Positions 48,540 through 58,670 are shown, counted from the first letter of the stretch. The stretch is DNA of 64,000 nucleotides from Microglena sp. YARC (GCA_022414725.1 CM039464.1:35661079-35725078), one strand, 5' to 3'. A program made the numbers and translations. Notes: generated by a model not told the origin, from the sequence alone.

Positions 48540-48960
48540 TTTGCTTGAATAAGTACATACACTTTGCAATAATTGTCAATTCACATGTGACATAGAAATT
48601 GTGGGGGTGGGGGCATCATCCAATGTGCGCTGTGGTGCAACCTGGCACCGAGACGTGAACGCTGCCAAGAACCTTCTCCTGCTTCTGACAACGTGGATGG
48701 ACGGGAGAGAGCGACCTGAGGCATTCTGTGTTCCCTCGTCTCCCCCCAAAACCACAGTTTCCATCGAGGCGAGTGTGAGCCCTAAATCGACCGACCCACC
48801 TGGGTTTGTCAGCAGCTTGTCTTGTTATCCTTTGGGCCAGCTTAAATGCTGAAATACAGAGATGAAGGGCAAACATATGTACTCGCCTTAATCTGATCTA
48901 CCCATTGGGTTCAAGGGTCACCGGTAGGGCGTCCCACAAATTGCGTATCCGACTGTAAGT
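48540..48960 (+). pseudogene. Truncated Fanzor-2 3' end fused to zinc-ribbon debris
   Basis: 48540-48610 is a diverged copy of the zinc-ribbon fragment (gcttgaataag...tgtcaattcacatgtgac). From about 48613 it matches the end of the Fanzor at 49912: ASSNVRCGATWHRDVNAAKN, and on through the downstream region to the element end tccgactgta (48958). Left end of the element is missing. Confidence 0.7.
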
Positions 48961-49110
48961 TCGATGACAACCAAATATGTAAAAACTGTATGTATCTGCC
49001 TGAATGCATCGCGCAAACCTTTCTCAGACTCTACAAAATAATAAGGTCCCAAAAATAAATGAAAACAACTGTATGAGACCACATTATTTCATATCCTCAT
49101 ACAAAACCAA

Positions 49111-49626
49111 ATGGAGAAAATCAACGACATCGACGTCAATTTGATCAACAAACGCGCGTTCGACACCGCACGTCGCATCCAAGGAAACAATACCGAGGAA
49201 ATACAGAAGAATTTAGTTAATACCAACAAGTACTATGACCACGTGAACAAGCAAGCGACACAACGTGCATTCAAGACAAACAATGCCGTTTCCAACCTGT
49301 TGTACCACAAGAACACGGACTTGGTCGCGCAAATGAATGAGAGCTGGAACACGAACCGACACTTTCATCTGACGCTAGACAAAGAAGCATCGCGTTTGGA
49401 TAAGGGAAACAAGACTGCAAAAGTCGATGTCTACAGAATGCGTCAAGAGGAATTGCAACTCGAGTATACACGCAATCTATACAAGGTGTAGAAATATATA
49501 GTGATCAAGACATGCATGATCATCTGCATCGCGGCATTGGTTTACAGGATACACACTTCCGGAAATCTGAAGAAGAAATTTGCCATTATCATCATCGCAG
49601 TTGTAACAATTATATACATCATTTAA
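49111..49626 (+). pseudogene. Small virion-type protein with membrane tail after an amber codon
   Basis: First 126 codons: helical, charged protein (VNLINKRAFDTARRIQGNNT ... VYRMRQEELQLEYTRNLYKV). TAG at 49489-49491 is followed in the same frame by 44 codons encoding two hydrophobic helices, VIKTCMIICIAALVYRI and KKFAIIIIAVVTIIYII, then TAA. I believe the two belong together, with the amber as mutation, error or readthrough; the tail could also be a separate short ORF starting at 49516. Function unknown; a membrane-anchored virion protein is plausible. Confidence 0.5.
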
Positions 49627-49753
49627 ATTATCAGAGACCCGACCGATGCAAACAAGCGACGTCACATGGACTGGGAACGTTACTATTGGAAGAGCAATAA
49701 TATTGAAGGAAACAAAGATAAGTGCGAGTAAACGTGTTATTGTGACATACATC

Positions 49754-49850
49754 TACACTCGACGGAACACTTAAATGAAACGTCTTTTGTACGGCCATAC
49801 CGGAATGTGTTGTAGCGACCACAGGGCGGTGGTGTACAATCGCGATTCCG
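49754..49850 (-). ncRNA. Diverged omega-RNA-like end, RE8
   Basis: TIR TACACTCGACGGAACACTTA from 49754. CCAC/GTGG (minus sense CCACcgccctGTGG) is kept; the second hairpin is changed (ggccataccggaatgtgttg). It abuts the Fanzor-2 element. Confidence 0.4.
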
Positions 49851-49855
49851 CTCCA

Positions 49856-52026
49856 TACAGCTAGGGACATTTGATATCACCAAAAGAAAAATAATACTCA
49901 CCCCCCTCTTAATGGGGGTAGTGCAAGACAAAGGAGATGACGATATTAACATCAGCGTCGTCAAGAAGACGCTTAATTCTCTGTGCATGGATGTATCGAG
50001 GCATCAGATCTCCTCAAGGATACAAAGCATGGTACTCTTAATCAACCACGCAGTTGCAGAGGCATACTTATTCGCAAACTTTCATGTCACAAGATGCCTC
50101 GATGATGGAGACTTTGACGTCAAGCAGTTGCCACACCTGGATCGGAACTTTTATTACAGGTGCCTCCTTGCGGTATCGACCTCCAATGTTCGAAAGGATA
50201 CTCTGGGCCAGAGCTTCAATGATACCATGGTTGCTTTCGACGCCCTAAGACCTGCAGGATACGTGAAGGTGGACGTTCGTCCTTGGGGACAAGTAATCGC
50301 AGACGTCTCAATACAAATGGCGACGATGGCGTGCAACAGCGTCTGGGCAAACGTGGACAGGGTCGTTATCAAGTACCTGCGCTTGAAACATCCCTCTCTG
50401 AAGAAACATTTCAAGAAGATTGTCAAAGCGGTGGTCCAGTACCCAGAATCGAAAATCGACACAATCATCCCAGAGGGCCTCGTGCATGCGATCCACATCA
50501 AAGAGGTTGTCAGTCACTTGAGGGCTCTCTTTCCGCTGCCAAGAGGGAAGCAGTTCAACACTAGAGCGCACCTGACAATGCGATTGTTCCATCACGTGCT
50601 TACAGAGTTGGGAGAGGTCAGACGAGTGGATCCGAAAGATAAAACAACAAGAAAAAGTCACCCCCGTCTGTTCAGTATCCTTCCTCGCAAGAACGGCTTC
50701 ACAATTTCGTACGTCCCGATATCTTCCATGACTTTCATGAAGCTTCTCAGCATGGGTGATTCGCCACTCGAGAGTGTTTCTGGCGATGGACGTTACGAGA
50801 ACCATACAATGCTGTGGCGAAAGTACTTTAATGTCCAAGGTCTTGAGACGAAAAGGTATCGCTTTGACAACCGAATCCTCAGCGACGGTAAAGGGGTATC
50901 CGTCCAAATGAAGCAGAAGGGTAAAGAAGAGGTCGTTGAAGAAGGAGAAAACGCAGGCTATCCAAAGGACGCAAATATCGTTGAGTGCAAGGACGCAGTG
51001 GGTGCGCTGCGTGTCGGAGTAGACCCTGGAATGGCAGATAACGTCACGGTAGCATCTTCTGCAGGTCGCATTGAGTCTTTCAGCTCGGCTCGCTTTAGCG
51101 AAGTTGCTGGGTACAATACAAGCAAGCGTCGCACCTACAAATGGAATGACGAGACTCAAGACCTCGTGAAGTCCATTCCATCGCCCAATACGAGCAACAT
51201 GTCCGACCTGCAGGACCATGTCAGAGCTTATCTCAAAGCGCTCCTGATCCTCCTACAACACAGAGCCAACAAAGGCTACCGATCTATGCGATTCTTTCGA
51301 TACGTTGGTAAACAGAAGACGATTGAAAAGGTATGCGATGTGATTGCACCAAGGGCACAGACGACCGTTGTTGGCTTCGGCAACTGGTCCAACCAAGGGT
51401 ATGGTATCAGTCGTTCATGTTCTGGGCCCATCAAAGAGATCAGGAGGTGCCTCTCACGTCGTAAGAATGTTTTGTTCAAAAACGTCGACGAACGCAACAC
51501 TTCTTGTAAATGTCACGGCTGCTTCCAGAGGCTTGTCAACATGAAGGCAGACAACGTAGTCTGGCGCGGAGTTTGCAAAGAGTCCCCAATCGACGGGTCT
51601 ATAACTGTTGAGAAGCAGAAGATGGTGGTGAAGAACGTCAAGGTCCACAAAGTACTGCACTGTAGAGACAGTGTCAAAAGCGCATCATCCAATGTGCGCT
51701 GTGGTGCAACCTGGAACCGAGACGTGAACGCTGCCAAGAACCTTCTTCTGCTTCTGACAACGTGGATGGACGGGAGAGAGCGACCTGAGGCATTCTGTGT
51801 TCCCTCGCCTCCCCCTAAAACCACAGTTTCCATCGAGGCGAGTGTGAGCGCTAAACCGACCGACCCACCTGGGTTTGTCAGCAGCTTGCCTTGTTATTTT
51901 TTTGGCCAGCTTAAATGCTGAAATACAGAGATGAAGGGCAAAAATATGTACTCGCCTTTAGCTGATCTACCCATTGGGTTCAAGGGTCACCGGTAGGGTG
52001 TCCCACAAATTGCGTCTCCGACTGTA
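49856..52026 (+). mobile_element. Fanzor-2 element without transposase
   Basis: Left end TACAGCTAGGGACATTTGAT at 49856. Right end, read inward from 52026, TACAGTCGGAGACGCAATTT then gtgggacacc. TA at both tips. It carries only the Fanzor, so would need a transposase in trans. Relative to the derivative at 52875 its left end lacks about 75 bp. Confidence 0.75.
49912..51921 (+). CDS. Fanzor (TnpB-like RNA-guided nuclease), intact
   Basis: 669 residues, uninterrupted. RuvC-I is LRVGVDPGMADNVTV (Asp near 370); a RuvC-II-like strand is TTVVGFGNWSNQGYGI; the zinc finger is TSCKCHGC ... LHC ... VRC; RuvC-III is GATWNRDVNAAKNLLLLL. These are the motifs of Fanzor/TnpB nucleases, which use an RNA from the element's 3' end to cut DNA. 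In RuvC-II the usual acid is not obvious; Fanzors often have a relocated Glu. The N-terminal 350 residues contain no transposase. The final 60 residues are Pro/Ser-rich. Only apparently complete nuclease in the window, so it could act on guide units elsewhere. Confidence 0.85.
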   Translation: MGVVQDKGDDDINISVVKKTLNSLCMDVSRHQISSRIQSMVLLINHAVAEAYLFANFHVTRCLDDGDFDVKQLPHLDRNFYYRCLLAVSTSNVRKDTLGQSFNDTMVAFDALRPAGYVKVDVRPWGQVIADVSIQMATMACNSVWANVDRVVIKYLRLKHPSLKKHFKKIVKAVVQYPESKIDTIIPEGLVHAIHIKEVVSHLRALFPLPRGKQFNTRAHLTMRLFHHVLTELGEVRRVDPKDKTTRKSHPRLFSILPRKNGFTISYVPISSMTFMKLLSMGDSPLESVSGDGRYENHTMLWRKYFNVQGLETKRYRFDNRILSDGKGVSVQMKQKGKEEVVEEGENAGYPKDANIVECKDAVGALRVGVDPGMADNVTVASSAGRIESFSSARFSEVAGYNTSKRRTYKWNDETQDLVKSIPSPNTSNMSDLQDHVRAYLKALLILLQHRANKGYRSMRFFRYVGKQKTIEKVCDVIAPRAQTTVVGFGNWSNQGYGISRSCSGPIKEIRRCLSRRKNVLFKNVDERNTSCKCHGCFQRLVNMKADNVVWRGVCKESPIDGSITVEKQKMVVKNVKVHKVLHCRDSVKSASSNVRCGATWNRDVNAAKNLLLLLTTWMDGRERPEAFCVPSPPPKTTVSIEASVSAKPTDPPGFVSSLPCYFFGQLKC

Positions 52027-52030
52027 CCAT

Positions 52031-52094
52031 GTTCCGCCGACTGTATTAAAAATTCCTCTGGAGGCAAGTATGTTTCATTTTACAGTTCCGACGA
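52031..52094. mobile_element. Two partial DDE-Fanzor-family TIRs
   Basis: gttccgccgactgta (ends 52045) and tttcattttacagttccgac (52073 onward), both in inverted orientation, directly after the Fanzor-2 element. Confidence 0.5.
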
Positions 52095-52136
52095 CATCAT
52101 CTGCAAGTTGTATTGAGTGTAAATAGATATAACACA

Positions 52137-52187
52137 AATTCAAATTAAAAGTAAAATTCAAATTCAAATTCAAATTCAAATCCAAAT
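52137..52187. repeat. Hexanucleotide microsatellite
   Basis: About seven units of attcaa/atccaa before the next gene. Confidence 0.8.
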
Positions 52188-52234
52188 CCAATTGAGAGAA
52201 CGATGCATATAGTCCACCTTTTCTGCCGAACGTC

Positions 52235-52843
52235 ATGCACCATAAAAAAACCCGAACTATGAATACAGAAACTATCATATGGGCGACAAGAAGACAACAT
52301 ATCATTGGCAACCGCATAATGCTCCTCCCCCTCTCGTGTGGGACACGGAATGACGACTTCGACTTCCAAGTCAAAGCATTAGACATGTTGACAGGGTTAG
52401 CGGGACCTTCTTTGTACGCACATGACGACATCTACTGTCTGGACACACTCTACGTCGCATTAATGTGGGGGATGAACATGTCGGCAGGCTACCTCGTAGA
52501 TTGCTTTGCCCACACGCTACCAAAGGAGGCACTCACGATGCCGCACAGGTGGATATGCCGATTCTTGTGTATGTGCGCATCGCACCCAGACGTTGTGGAC
52601 ACAATCAGAGTCAAACTCTTGTACGTTAATCTGTTTGGAGGCGAACAAATAGAATATCAGGAAACCTACGAAACAACAATGGACACCATCTTGAAGATAC
52701 TGTTCGGGGAGTACATAGCCGTGACAAACTCCATCGTACAAGACAACTGCGAGCCGGAAACGTTCGAAAATGTTATCAAGTATACGCGATACGTGATGAA
52801 ACTGGACGAGGATGGACTCGACCCAGAACCAATTGCGGATTGA
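52235..52843 (+). CDS. Hypothetical protein
   Basis: 202 residues, mostly helical: HAHDD..., LDTLYVALMWGMNMSAGYLV, RWICRFLCMCASHPDVVDTI, TFENVIKYTRYVMKLDEDGL. Trp/Cys-rich. No motif known to me. It lies between two Fanzor-2 copies. Confidence 0.55.
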   Translation: MHHKKTRTMNTETIIWATRRQHIIGNRIMLLPLSCGTRNDDFDFQVKALDMLTGLAGPSLYAHDDIYCLDTLYVALMWGMNMSAGYLVDCFAHTLPKEALTMPHRWICRFLCMCASHPDVVDTIRVKLLYVNLFGGEQIEYQETYETTMDTILKILFGEYIAVTNSIVQDNCEPETFENVIKYTRYVMKLDEDGLDPEPIAD

Positions 52844-52874
52844 ATGTCGAAGTCTACACTGTAAAACGGAGGAG

Positions 52875-53417
52875 TACAGTCGGAGACGCAATTTGTGGGA
52901 CACCCTACCGGTGACCCTTGAACCCAATGGGTAGATCAGCTAAAGGCGAGTACATATTTTTGCCCTTCATCTCTGTATTTCAGCATTTAAGCTGGCCCAA
53001 AGGATAACAAGGCAAGCTGCTGACAAACCCAGGTGGGTCGGTCGGTTTAGCGCTCACACTCGCCTCTCTGGAAACTGGGGTTTTAGGGGGAGGCGAGGGA
53101 ACACAGAATGCATCCGGTCGCTCCACGTTGTCAGAAGCAGAAGAAGGTTCTTGGCAGCGTTCACGTCTAGGTTCCAGGTTGCACTATAGCGCACATTGGA
53201 TGCGCTTTTGACACTGTCTCTACAGTGCAGTACTTTGTGGACCTTGACGTTATTCACCACCATCTTCTGCTTCTCAAACGTTCCTTCTCCTTTGTCTGAC
53301 ACTACTTCTTTTTCTCATGGTGATATAATATTGCACCCACATTTCCTTATAATGTACGTCAACTTTTCAGAATCCCAAAAATAAAAGGTGTCCCACAATC
53401 AAATGTCCCTAGCTGTA
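52875..53417 (-). mobile_element. Internally deleted Fanzor-2 derivative with both ends
   Basis: 543 bp, inverted relative to the full element, with right end TACAGTCGGAGACGCAATTT (52875) and left end TACAGCTAGGGACATTTGAT (read inward from 53417). The gene is reduced to its first few codons (VVSDKGEG) joined in frame to about codon 592 onward (TFEKQKMVVNNVKVHKVLHC, ATWNLDVNAAKNLLLLL). The RuvC-III Arg is changed (NLD for NRD) and a later small deletion changes the tail. It is a classic non-autonomous derivative. Confidence 0.8.
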
Positions 53418-53429
53418 TGTGGAAGCATC

Positions 53430-53740
53430 GGAAGACGTTGGCACCAACTCTCACGACATTCGCCCCCACCCTTCATCGGGGCATGGTACCGTCATTGAAG
53501 TAGATCGCGTACTCCCCCCTGGAGTTCGTAGCACAGGTTTTGGGTGGATTTGGATATGCTGGATAACTTCGGTGCAGAACAAAGACTCATTACCCTTGTA
53601 GAAGAACCCGAACTGACCAAAGTAGCCGGATATGTCCTTCTACAAATTATAGACGTCGATCATGCTACACGCACTACTGCGGTAGTATCCATTTGACGAG
53701 TCGCCGCACTCCTGATCTTGATATCCACAAGCATCTAGGT
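53430..53740 (-). pseudogene. Decayed gene of unknown function
   Basis: Minus frame reads DQECGDSSNGYYRSSACSMI, then after an in-frame TAG KDISGYFGQFGFFYKGNESL. Near 53560 better sequence moves to another frame (CATNSRGEYAIYFNDGTMP). Cys/Tyr/Gly-rich composition suggests an extracellular or surface protein. No start found. Confidence 0.35.
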
Positions 53741-53997
53741 GTGTTTGAGACTCAACTGTAGGTTCATGAGTCTTAGAAGACAGGCGAGATTGGACGGGAT
53801 CCAGCATTTATTTGTGTATCGATTACCACTGTGGATATTACAAATAATTTCCACTTATACATTGACTCCAGTTAAAATTAAGTGTAAAGAGAACGTGCAC
53901 CCAAAGAATCAAACATGTCGTGTGACTATGTCGTCCCGGTTTTTAATGTCCCACTCTTTGTAAACATCCTCCATCCACAAAAGAAATACATTGAAAG

Positions 53998-56900
53998 ATG
54001 TCGTCCCTCTACCGAGAACTCTCGTACGATAGATCGATATCCCGCGTCCACGGCGTACAGTTCTCTGTCCTCGGAGAAGACGATATTCTGGCGCGTAGCG
54101 TGTGCGAGGTCAAGGTACCGCGCACATTCGATGGGAACGACCCAGTACCGAACGGACTCTTCGACCCCCGAATGGGGGTGATCGATAACAGGAAGTTGTG
54201 CGTCACCTGCCACCAACGAAGCACGTTCTGCCCAGGCCACTTCGGACACATCACGCTCGCGCAACCATGCTTCTATGTACAGTTCTACGACATCGTCAAA
54301 AAACTGATGACATGCGTCTGCTTCAGATGCAGCAAGCTTCTGGTAGACGCAGACGTACCTGAAGTTCACACCATGCTCACCAAGAAAACGACCGTTTCCA
54401 ACATGAGACGATGGGACACAGTCACCAAGTTGTGTGCGCGCGTGAAGAGATGTGGCGCGTCCACCAAGAACGGGTGCGGAGCACGCAAACCTGACTCCGT
54501 CTCTAGATGGGACGACATGCGCCTCCGCATGTTGTGGAAGCCCTCGCCGAGCACACGAGAGACGGAGTCGAGAAAACTCATCCTCACGGCAGAGGACACG
54601 CTCAGAATACTGAGACGCATCACTGACGAGGACTGCGCCATTTTGGGACTCGACCCTCGCTTCGCGAGACCCGAACGATTCATATGCACGCACCTACCCG
54701 TCCCGCCGCCATCAGTGCGCCCATCGGTCAGACACGAGTCCGGACAGAGGCAGGAGGACGATCTAACGCACAAGCTAGCCGACATCGTCAAGGTGAACAA
54801 CATGATCCTGGAAAAAATAGCCAAGGGAGGATCCGCAGAAACGGTCGAGAAGAACGGGTTCGTGCTCCAATACCACGTAGCGACGCTCATAGACAACAAC
54901 ACCAGTCTCTACCCTGCAAAGGACAGATCAGGACGTAGTCTACGCTCACTCTCAGAACGACTGGGCCACAAGGAAGGCCGCATCAGAGGAAACCTCATGG
55001 GCAAGCGTGTGGATTTCTCAGCAAGAACCGTCATCACACCGGACCCAAACCTCTCCATAGACGATCTAGGCGTCCCAAAACGCATCGCGATGAATCTCAC
55101 GTTCCCAGAGGTAGTCAACCAGTACAACATAGAGGAACTCAAGCTTCTAGTAGAAAAAGGAGCAGACCAGTACCCAGGAGCAAAGCACGTCCGCAAGGCG
55201 GACGGCGTGGGAGGATCAGGAGGAAGAACAATCAGGCTCAAGGAACATCCATCGCTCAGAGAAGTAGTCGCGAATCTCGACATAGGGGACGTCGTAGAAA
55301 GACACCTCAGGAACGGAGACTACGTACTCTTCATCAGACAGCCGTCGCTACAGAAGATGAGCATGATGGCGCATCGAGTAAGAGTCATGCCCTACAATAC
55401 CTTCCGGCTGAATGTTTGCGTATGCGCATGCTACAACGCAGACTTTGACGGAGACGAGATGAACATGCACGTCCCACAGAGCCTACAGACGCATCACGAA
55501 CTGCAAGCTCTCGCAGCAGTCCCGTTGCACGTGCTCTCGCCAAGGTACTCCAAGCCAATCATATCGATAGTGCAGGACGTCGCTCTAGGAGTCTACCGCA
55601 TCACCCAGAAGAACATACAAATACCTGAACGTCAGCTCTTCAACCTCGTGGCACCCAACCCGACCGCGGACGCAAGGACGCTCCCTGGACGCATTCAAGC
55701 AAACGGGGAAACGATGGCATCAGGTCGAGAATTGCTATCGACCGTGCTACTGCCCACGCTCAACACATACTTGATAAACGAGAACAAGGACGTGGGAGAC
55801 GACAACTTCATTCCAGAGGACGACGAGATCCGCATCGAGAGAGGGAAAATCAAGAGCGGCGTGCTGAACGCAGCAGTCTTCGGACGCAAAACAACAGGCA
55901 TCGTCCATTCGGTATTCAACACGGAGGGGCCCGAAGCAGTCACGTTGATGCTGAACAACACGCAAAAACTCATATGCGACTGGCTCGTCCTCTCAGGCTT
56001 CAGTGTGGGCATCTCGGACCTCTGGATCCCCGAGGAAACACGAATCGCCATCAGAGCCGAACTGGATAGCGCGAAGAAGAACGTGAGAGAGCTCCTGAGG
56101 AACGTGCACGAGGGAACCTTCGAAAACGTGTCCACACGCTCAAACGCCGATTTCCTCGAGGAAAGCATCACGGTGGCACTAAAGAAGGGGGAGGAGACCG
56201 CAGGCAAACTGGCCCTCTCAGGAACCGATCCCGACACAAACAGCGTTCTCAACATGATAGCCAGCGGCTCCAAAGGAAAGCAAGTCAACTTCACACAGAT
56301 GATTTCATGTCTAGGCGGACAGTCCATGGAGGGACAGCGCGTGCCCTACGGATTCGAGGGGCGCACGCTCCCGCACTTCACCAAGTACGACGACGGCCCA
56401 GAGGCCCGCGGCTTCATTGAACACTCCTTCATCGAGGGACTCACACCGCACGAGTTCTTCTTCCACTCCATGGCAGGACGCATCGGTCTCATCGACACCG
56501 CTGTGAGAACCAGCGATACAGGATATATTCAGCGTAAGCTTATCAAGGCCATGGAGGATTGCAAGGTCCACCACGACCGCACTGTCCGTAACGCCAACGG
56601 TCACGTTGTCCAGTTCCTTTACGGTGAGGACGGCATGAACGCGACTAGTCTGGAGTTCCACTCTCTTCCGTACATGACTCTTGCCTCCCCTGCAGACATG
56701 CGACCTGAGTACCTTCTCGCCACCCGTGAAGAGGTTCTTGAGCTTGACCCCCTCGGATCCCCTCCTAGCTCCTCAACCCTAGCTCGTCTAGTGACTCACT
56801 TCAAGCAGCTTGTGGATGACCGTCGCTTCGTGATCGAGACTCTTTGCCACGGGCGTAGCGAGGACGTTCCCATTACGTATCCTGTGAACTTCTCTCGCAT

Positions 56901-58620
56901 CGTCGAGGATAGCTCCGCTCTGCTCGGCGCCAAGTCAGCTACTGACGAACTCGCCGGCCCCGACTCCATCCTTGACACGATAGACGATCTGATATCCGCT
57001 ATGGTTTGTATGCAGGAGGAGCGCCACCAGGACCTGTTTCAACGACGGTGGCCCCCTATCCTTCTTCGATCCTTCCTCTCTCCCAAGGTTCTCATGCGCC
57101 GCTTCCACATGACTAGCTCCGCACTCGCTAGGGTGTCGTCTGAGATCCTCCGCGAGTTCCGTAAGGCCATTGCGACTCCCGGGGAAATGGTCGGTATCGT
57201 TGCCGCACAGAGCATCGGCGAGCCGTGCACGCAGCTGACCCTGAACTCGTTCCATGTAGCGGGTCAGCAAGCCGCTACTGCTGCCACATCGGGTGTTCCT
57301 CGCCTTCGCGAGCTTCTCAGTATGACCAAGAAGATAAAGACTCCTACCATGGCCCTTCAGTTGCGTCCTGAGCACAGCGCCAGCATAGAACGCGCAAAGG
57401 ATGTCATGTCTGACATCCAGACCACTCTTTTGAAGGATGTTGTCCGGTCTAGCGCGATCTACTTCGACCCTCACGACGATGAGCGCAGCGTTGTGTTGGC
57501 GGACCACGGTCTCCTCGCCTTCCACAAGAAGTACTGTCTGCTCGTCAATAATGACGGTGTCCAAAGTTCGCCCTGGCTTATGCGTCTGGAACTCGACCGT
57601 GAGAGGATGCTTGAGTGCAACGTGCGCATGATCGACGTCGAGGTCGCGCTCGGAAACATGTACGGCGAGAACGTCTCTTGCATCTTGGCGGACGATAATG
57701 CACGCAAACTCGTATGCCGCGTGCGTCTCAGCACATCCTCTGGGGACGAGGACCTCCTCACGGATGTCAAGGCGCTCCACCAGAGCATGATGGAGGCGTG
57801 CGTGATCAAGGGTGTCGTCGGTATCTCCAAGGCTGTTCTAGCGAAGCCTGCACAAGGACTCAAACGGTTCGACCCTCTCACTGACTCGTTTGTCAAGAAC
57901 GACACCTGGAGCATCCTCACCGCCGGGTCTAATCTGGTCGAGGTACTCAGCAACGAAATGATCGACGGCAGGCGCGCGCGCACGAACGACGTCTTTGAGA
58001 TCATGAACGTGCTAGGCATCGAGGCGGCACGCACCGCCCTCATTGAGGAGATCCGAAACGTGCTCGGCGACCTCCCACTCAACCACCGCCACCTCGCCCT
58101 TCTAGGCGATACGATGACTAACCGTGGCTTCTTCATGAGCGTTGACCGACACGGTATCAACAACCGGGGCGAACTCGGTCCTCTTGCTAAGTGCAGCTTC
58201 GAGCAGAGCGAGAAGATGCTCACCAACGCCGGTGTCATTAGCGAGTTCGACCGTATGAACGGCGTATCGGCCAACACTATTGTCGGTCAGATCGCTCCAT
58301 GCGGCACTGGAGACACTCAGGTTTTTTTAGACGAGGAAAGACTGAGAGCCTCCAACGTCTTGAGCAACGTGCATGTTGTGGCACATAGGATCCCCCCAGT
58401 TACAACTGTTCCACCTACTACTGTCCCAACGGGCCGCGTGGCTGCGCCACTCCTCACTGTCAACGCACCACCTACTGCGATGGAGGGCATCATCACCCTC
58501 GACGCCAACAACGCTTCTGGCACAGTTTCCGGCGCTGCCGGTGCAGACGAACATCCCCAACGAATGCGGAAAGCCTCTACTGCGATGATGCTCGAGAAAG
58601 ACAGTCTCGATATTGAGTAA
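53998..58620 (+). CDS. RPB1: DNA-directed RNA polymerase largest subunit (Rpb1-like)
   Basis: 1540 residues, uninterrupted, the usual size for viral Rpb1. N-terminal zinc clamp CVTCHQRSTFCPGHFGH (68-84); second Cys set near 100-160; catalytic NADFDGDEMNMHVPQ with Asp482, 484, 486; bridge-helix/trigger-loop region GEMVGIVAAQSIGEPCTQLT and LNSFHVAGQQ near 1065-1090, ending SGVPRLRELL. No C-terminal heptad repeat. It forms the catalytic centre with Rpb2, which is not in this window. It implies virus-encoded transcription. Third-base preference changes at about 56530 (see findings). A short ttgaaag precedes the ATG, as at 62660. Confidence 0.97.
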   Translation: MSSLYRELSYDRSISRVHGVQFSVLGEDDILARSVCEVKVPRTFDGNDPVPNGLFDPRMGVIDNRKLCVTCHQRSTFCPGHFGHITLAQPCFYVQFYDIVKKLMTCVCFRCSKLLVDADVPEVHTMLTKKTTVSNMRRWDTVTKLCARVKRCGASTKNGCGARKPDSVSRWDDMRLRMLWKPSPSTRETESRKLILTAEDTLRILRRITDEDCAILGLDPRFARPERFICTHLPVPPPSVRPSVRHESGQRQEDDLTHKLADIVKVNNMILEKIAKGGSAETVEKNGFVLQYHVATLIDNNTSLYPAKDRSGRSLRSLSERLGHKEGRIRGNLMGKRVDFSARTVITPDPNLSIDDLGVPKRIAMNLTFPEVVNQYNIEELKLLVEKGADQYPGAKHVRKADGVGGSGGRTIRLKEHPSLREVVANLDIGDVVERHLRNGDYVLFIRQPSLQKMSMMAHRVRVMPYNTFRLNVCVCACYNADFDGDEMNMHVPQSLQTHHELQALAAVPLHVLSPRYSKPIISIVQDVALGVYRITQKNIQIPERQLFNLVAPNPTADARTLPGRIQANGETMASGRELLSTVLLPTLNTYLINENKDVGDDNFIPEDDEIRIERGKIKSGVLNAAVFGRKTTGIVHSVFNTEGPEAVTLMLNNTQKLICDWLVLSGFSVGISDLWIPEETRIAIRAELDSAKKNVRELLRNVHEGTFENVSTRSNADFLEESITVALKKGEETAGKLALSGTDPDTNSVLNMIASGSKGKQVNFTQMISCLGGQSMEGQRVPYGFEGRTLPHFTKYDDGPEARGFIEHSFIEGLTPHEFFFHSMAGRIGLIDTAVRTSDTGYIQRKLIKAMEDCKVHHDRTVRNANGHVVQFLYGEDGMNATSLEFHSLPYMTLASPADMRPEYLLATREEVLELDPLGSPPSSSTLARLVTHFKQLVDDRRFVIETLCHGRSEDVPITYPVNFSRIVEDSSALLGAKSATDELAGPDSILDTIDDLISAMVCMQEERHQDLFQRRWPPILLRSFLSPKVLMRRFHMTSSALARVSSEILREFRKAIATPGEMVGIVAAQSIGEPCTQLTLNSFHVAGQQAATAATSGVPRLRELLSMTKKIKTPTMALQLRPEHSASIERAKDVMSDIQTTLLKDVVRSSAIYFDPHDDERSVVLADHGLLAFHKKYCLLVNNDGVQSSPWLMRLELDRERMLECNVRMIDVEVALGNMYGENVSCILADDNARKLVCRVRLSTSSGDEDLLTDVKALHQSMMEACVIKGVVGISKAVLAKPAQGLKRFDPLTDSFVKNDTWSILTAGSNLVEVLSNEMIDGRRARTNDVFEIMNVLGIEAARTALIEEIRNVLGDLPLNHRHLALLGDTMTNRGFFMSVDRHGINNRGELGPLAKCSFEQSEKMLTNAGVISEFDRMNGVSANTIVGQIAPCGTGDTQVFLDEERLRASNVLSNVHVVAHRIPPVTTVPPTTVPTGRVAAPLLTVNAPPTAMEGIITLDANNASGTVSGAAGADEHPQRMRKASTAMMLEKDSLDIE

Positions 58621-58645
58621 AAAACACGTGATCGTCGAGCAAGTC

Positions 58646-58670
58646 TACAGTCGGCGGAACAGTACAATGA
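58646..58670 (+). mobile_element. Solo TIR of the DDE-Fanzor family
   Basis: TACAGTCGGCGGAACAGTAC at 58646, 26 bases after the Rpb1 stop. Confidence 0.6.

Noticed and set aside
53998..58620. Reassigned stop codon (alternative genetic code) to explain in-frame TAG/TAA/TGA
   Set aside because: Rpb1 uses 1540 codons and the Fanzor 669 without any in-frame stop, and all three stops end other genes.
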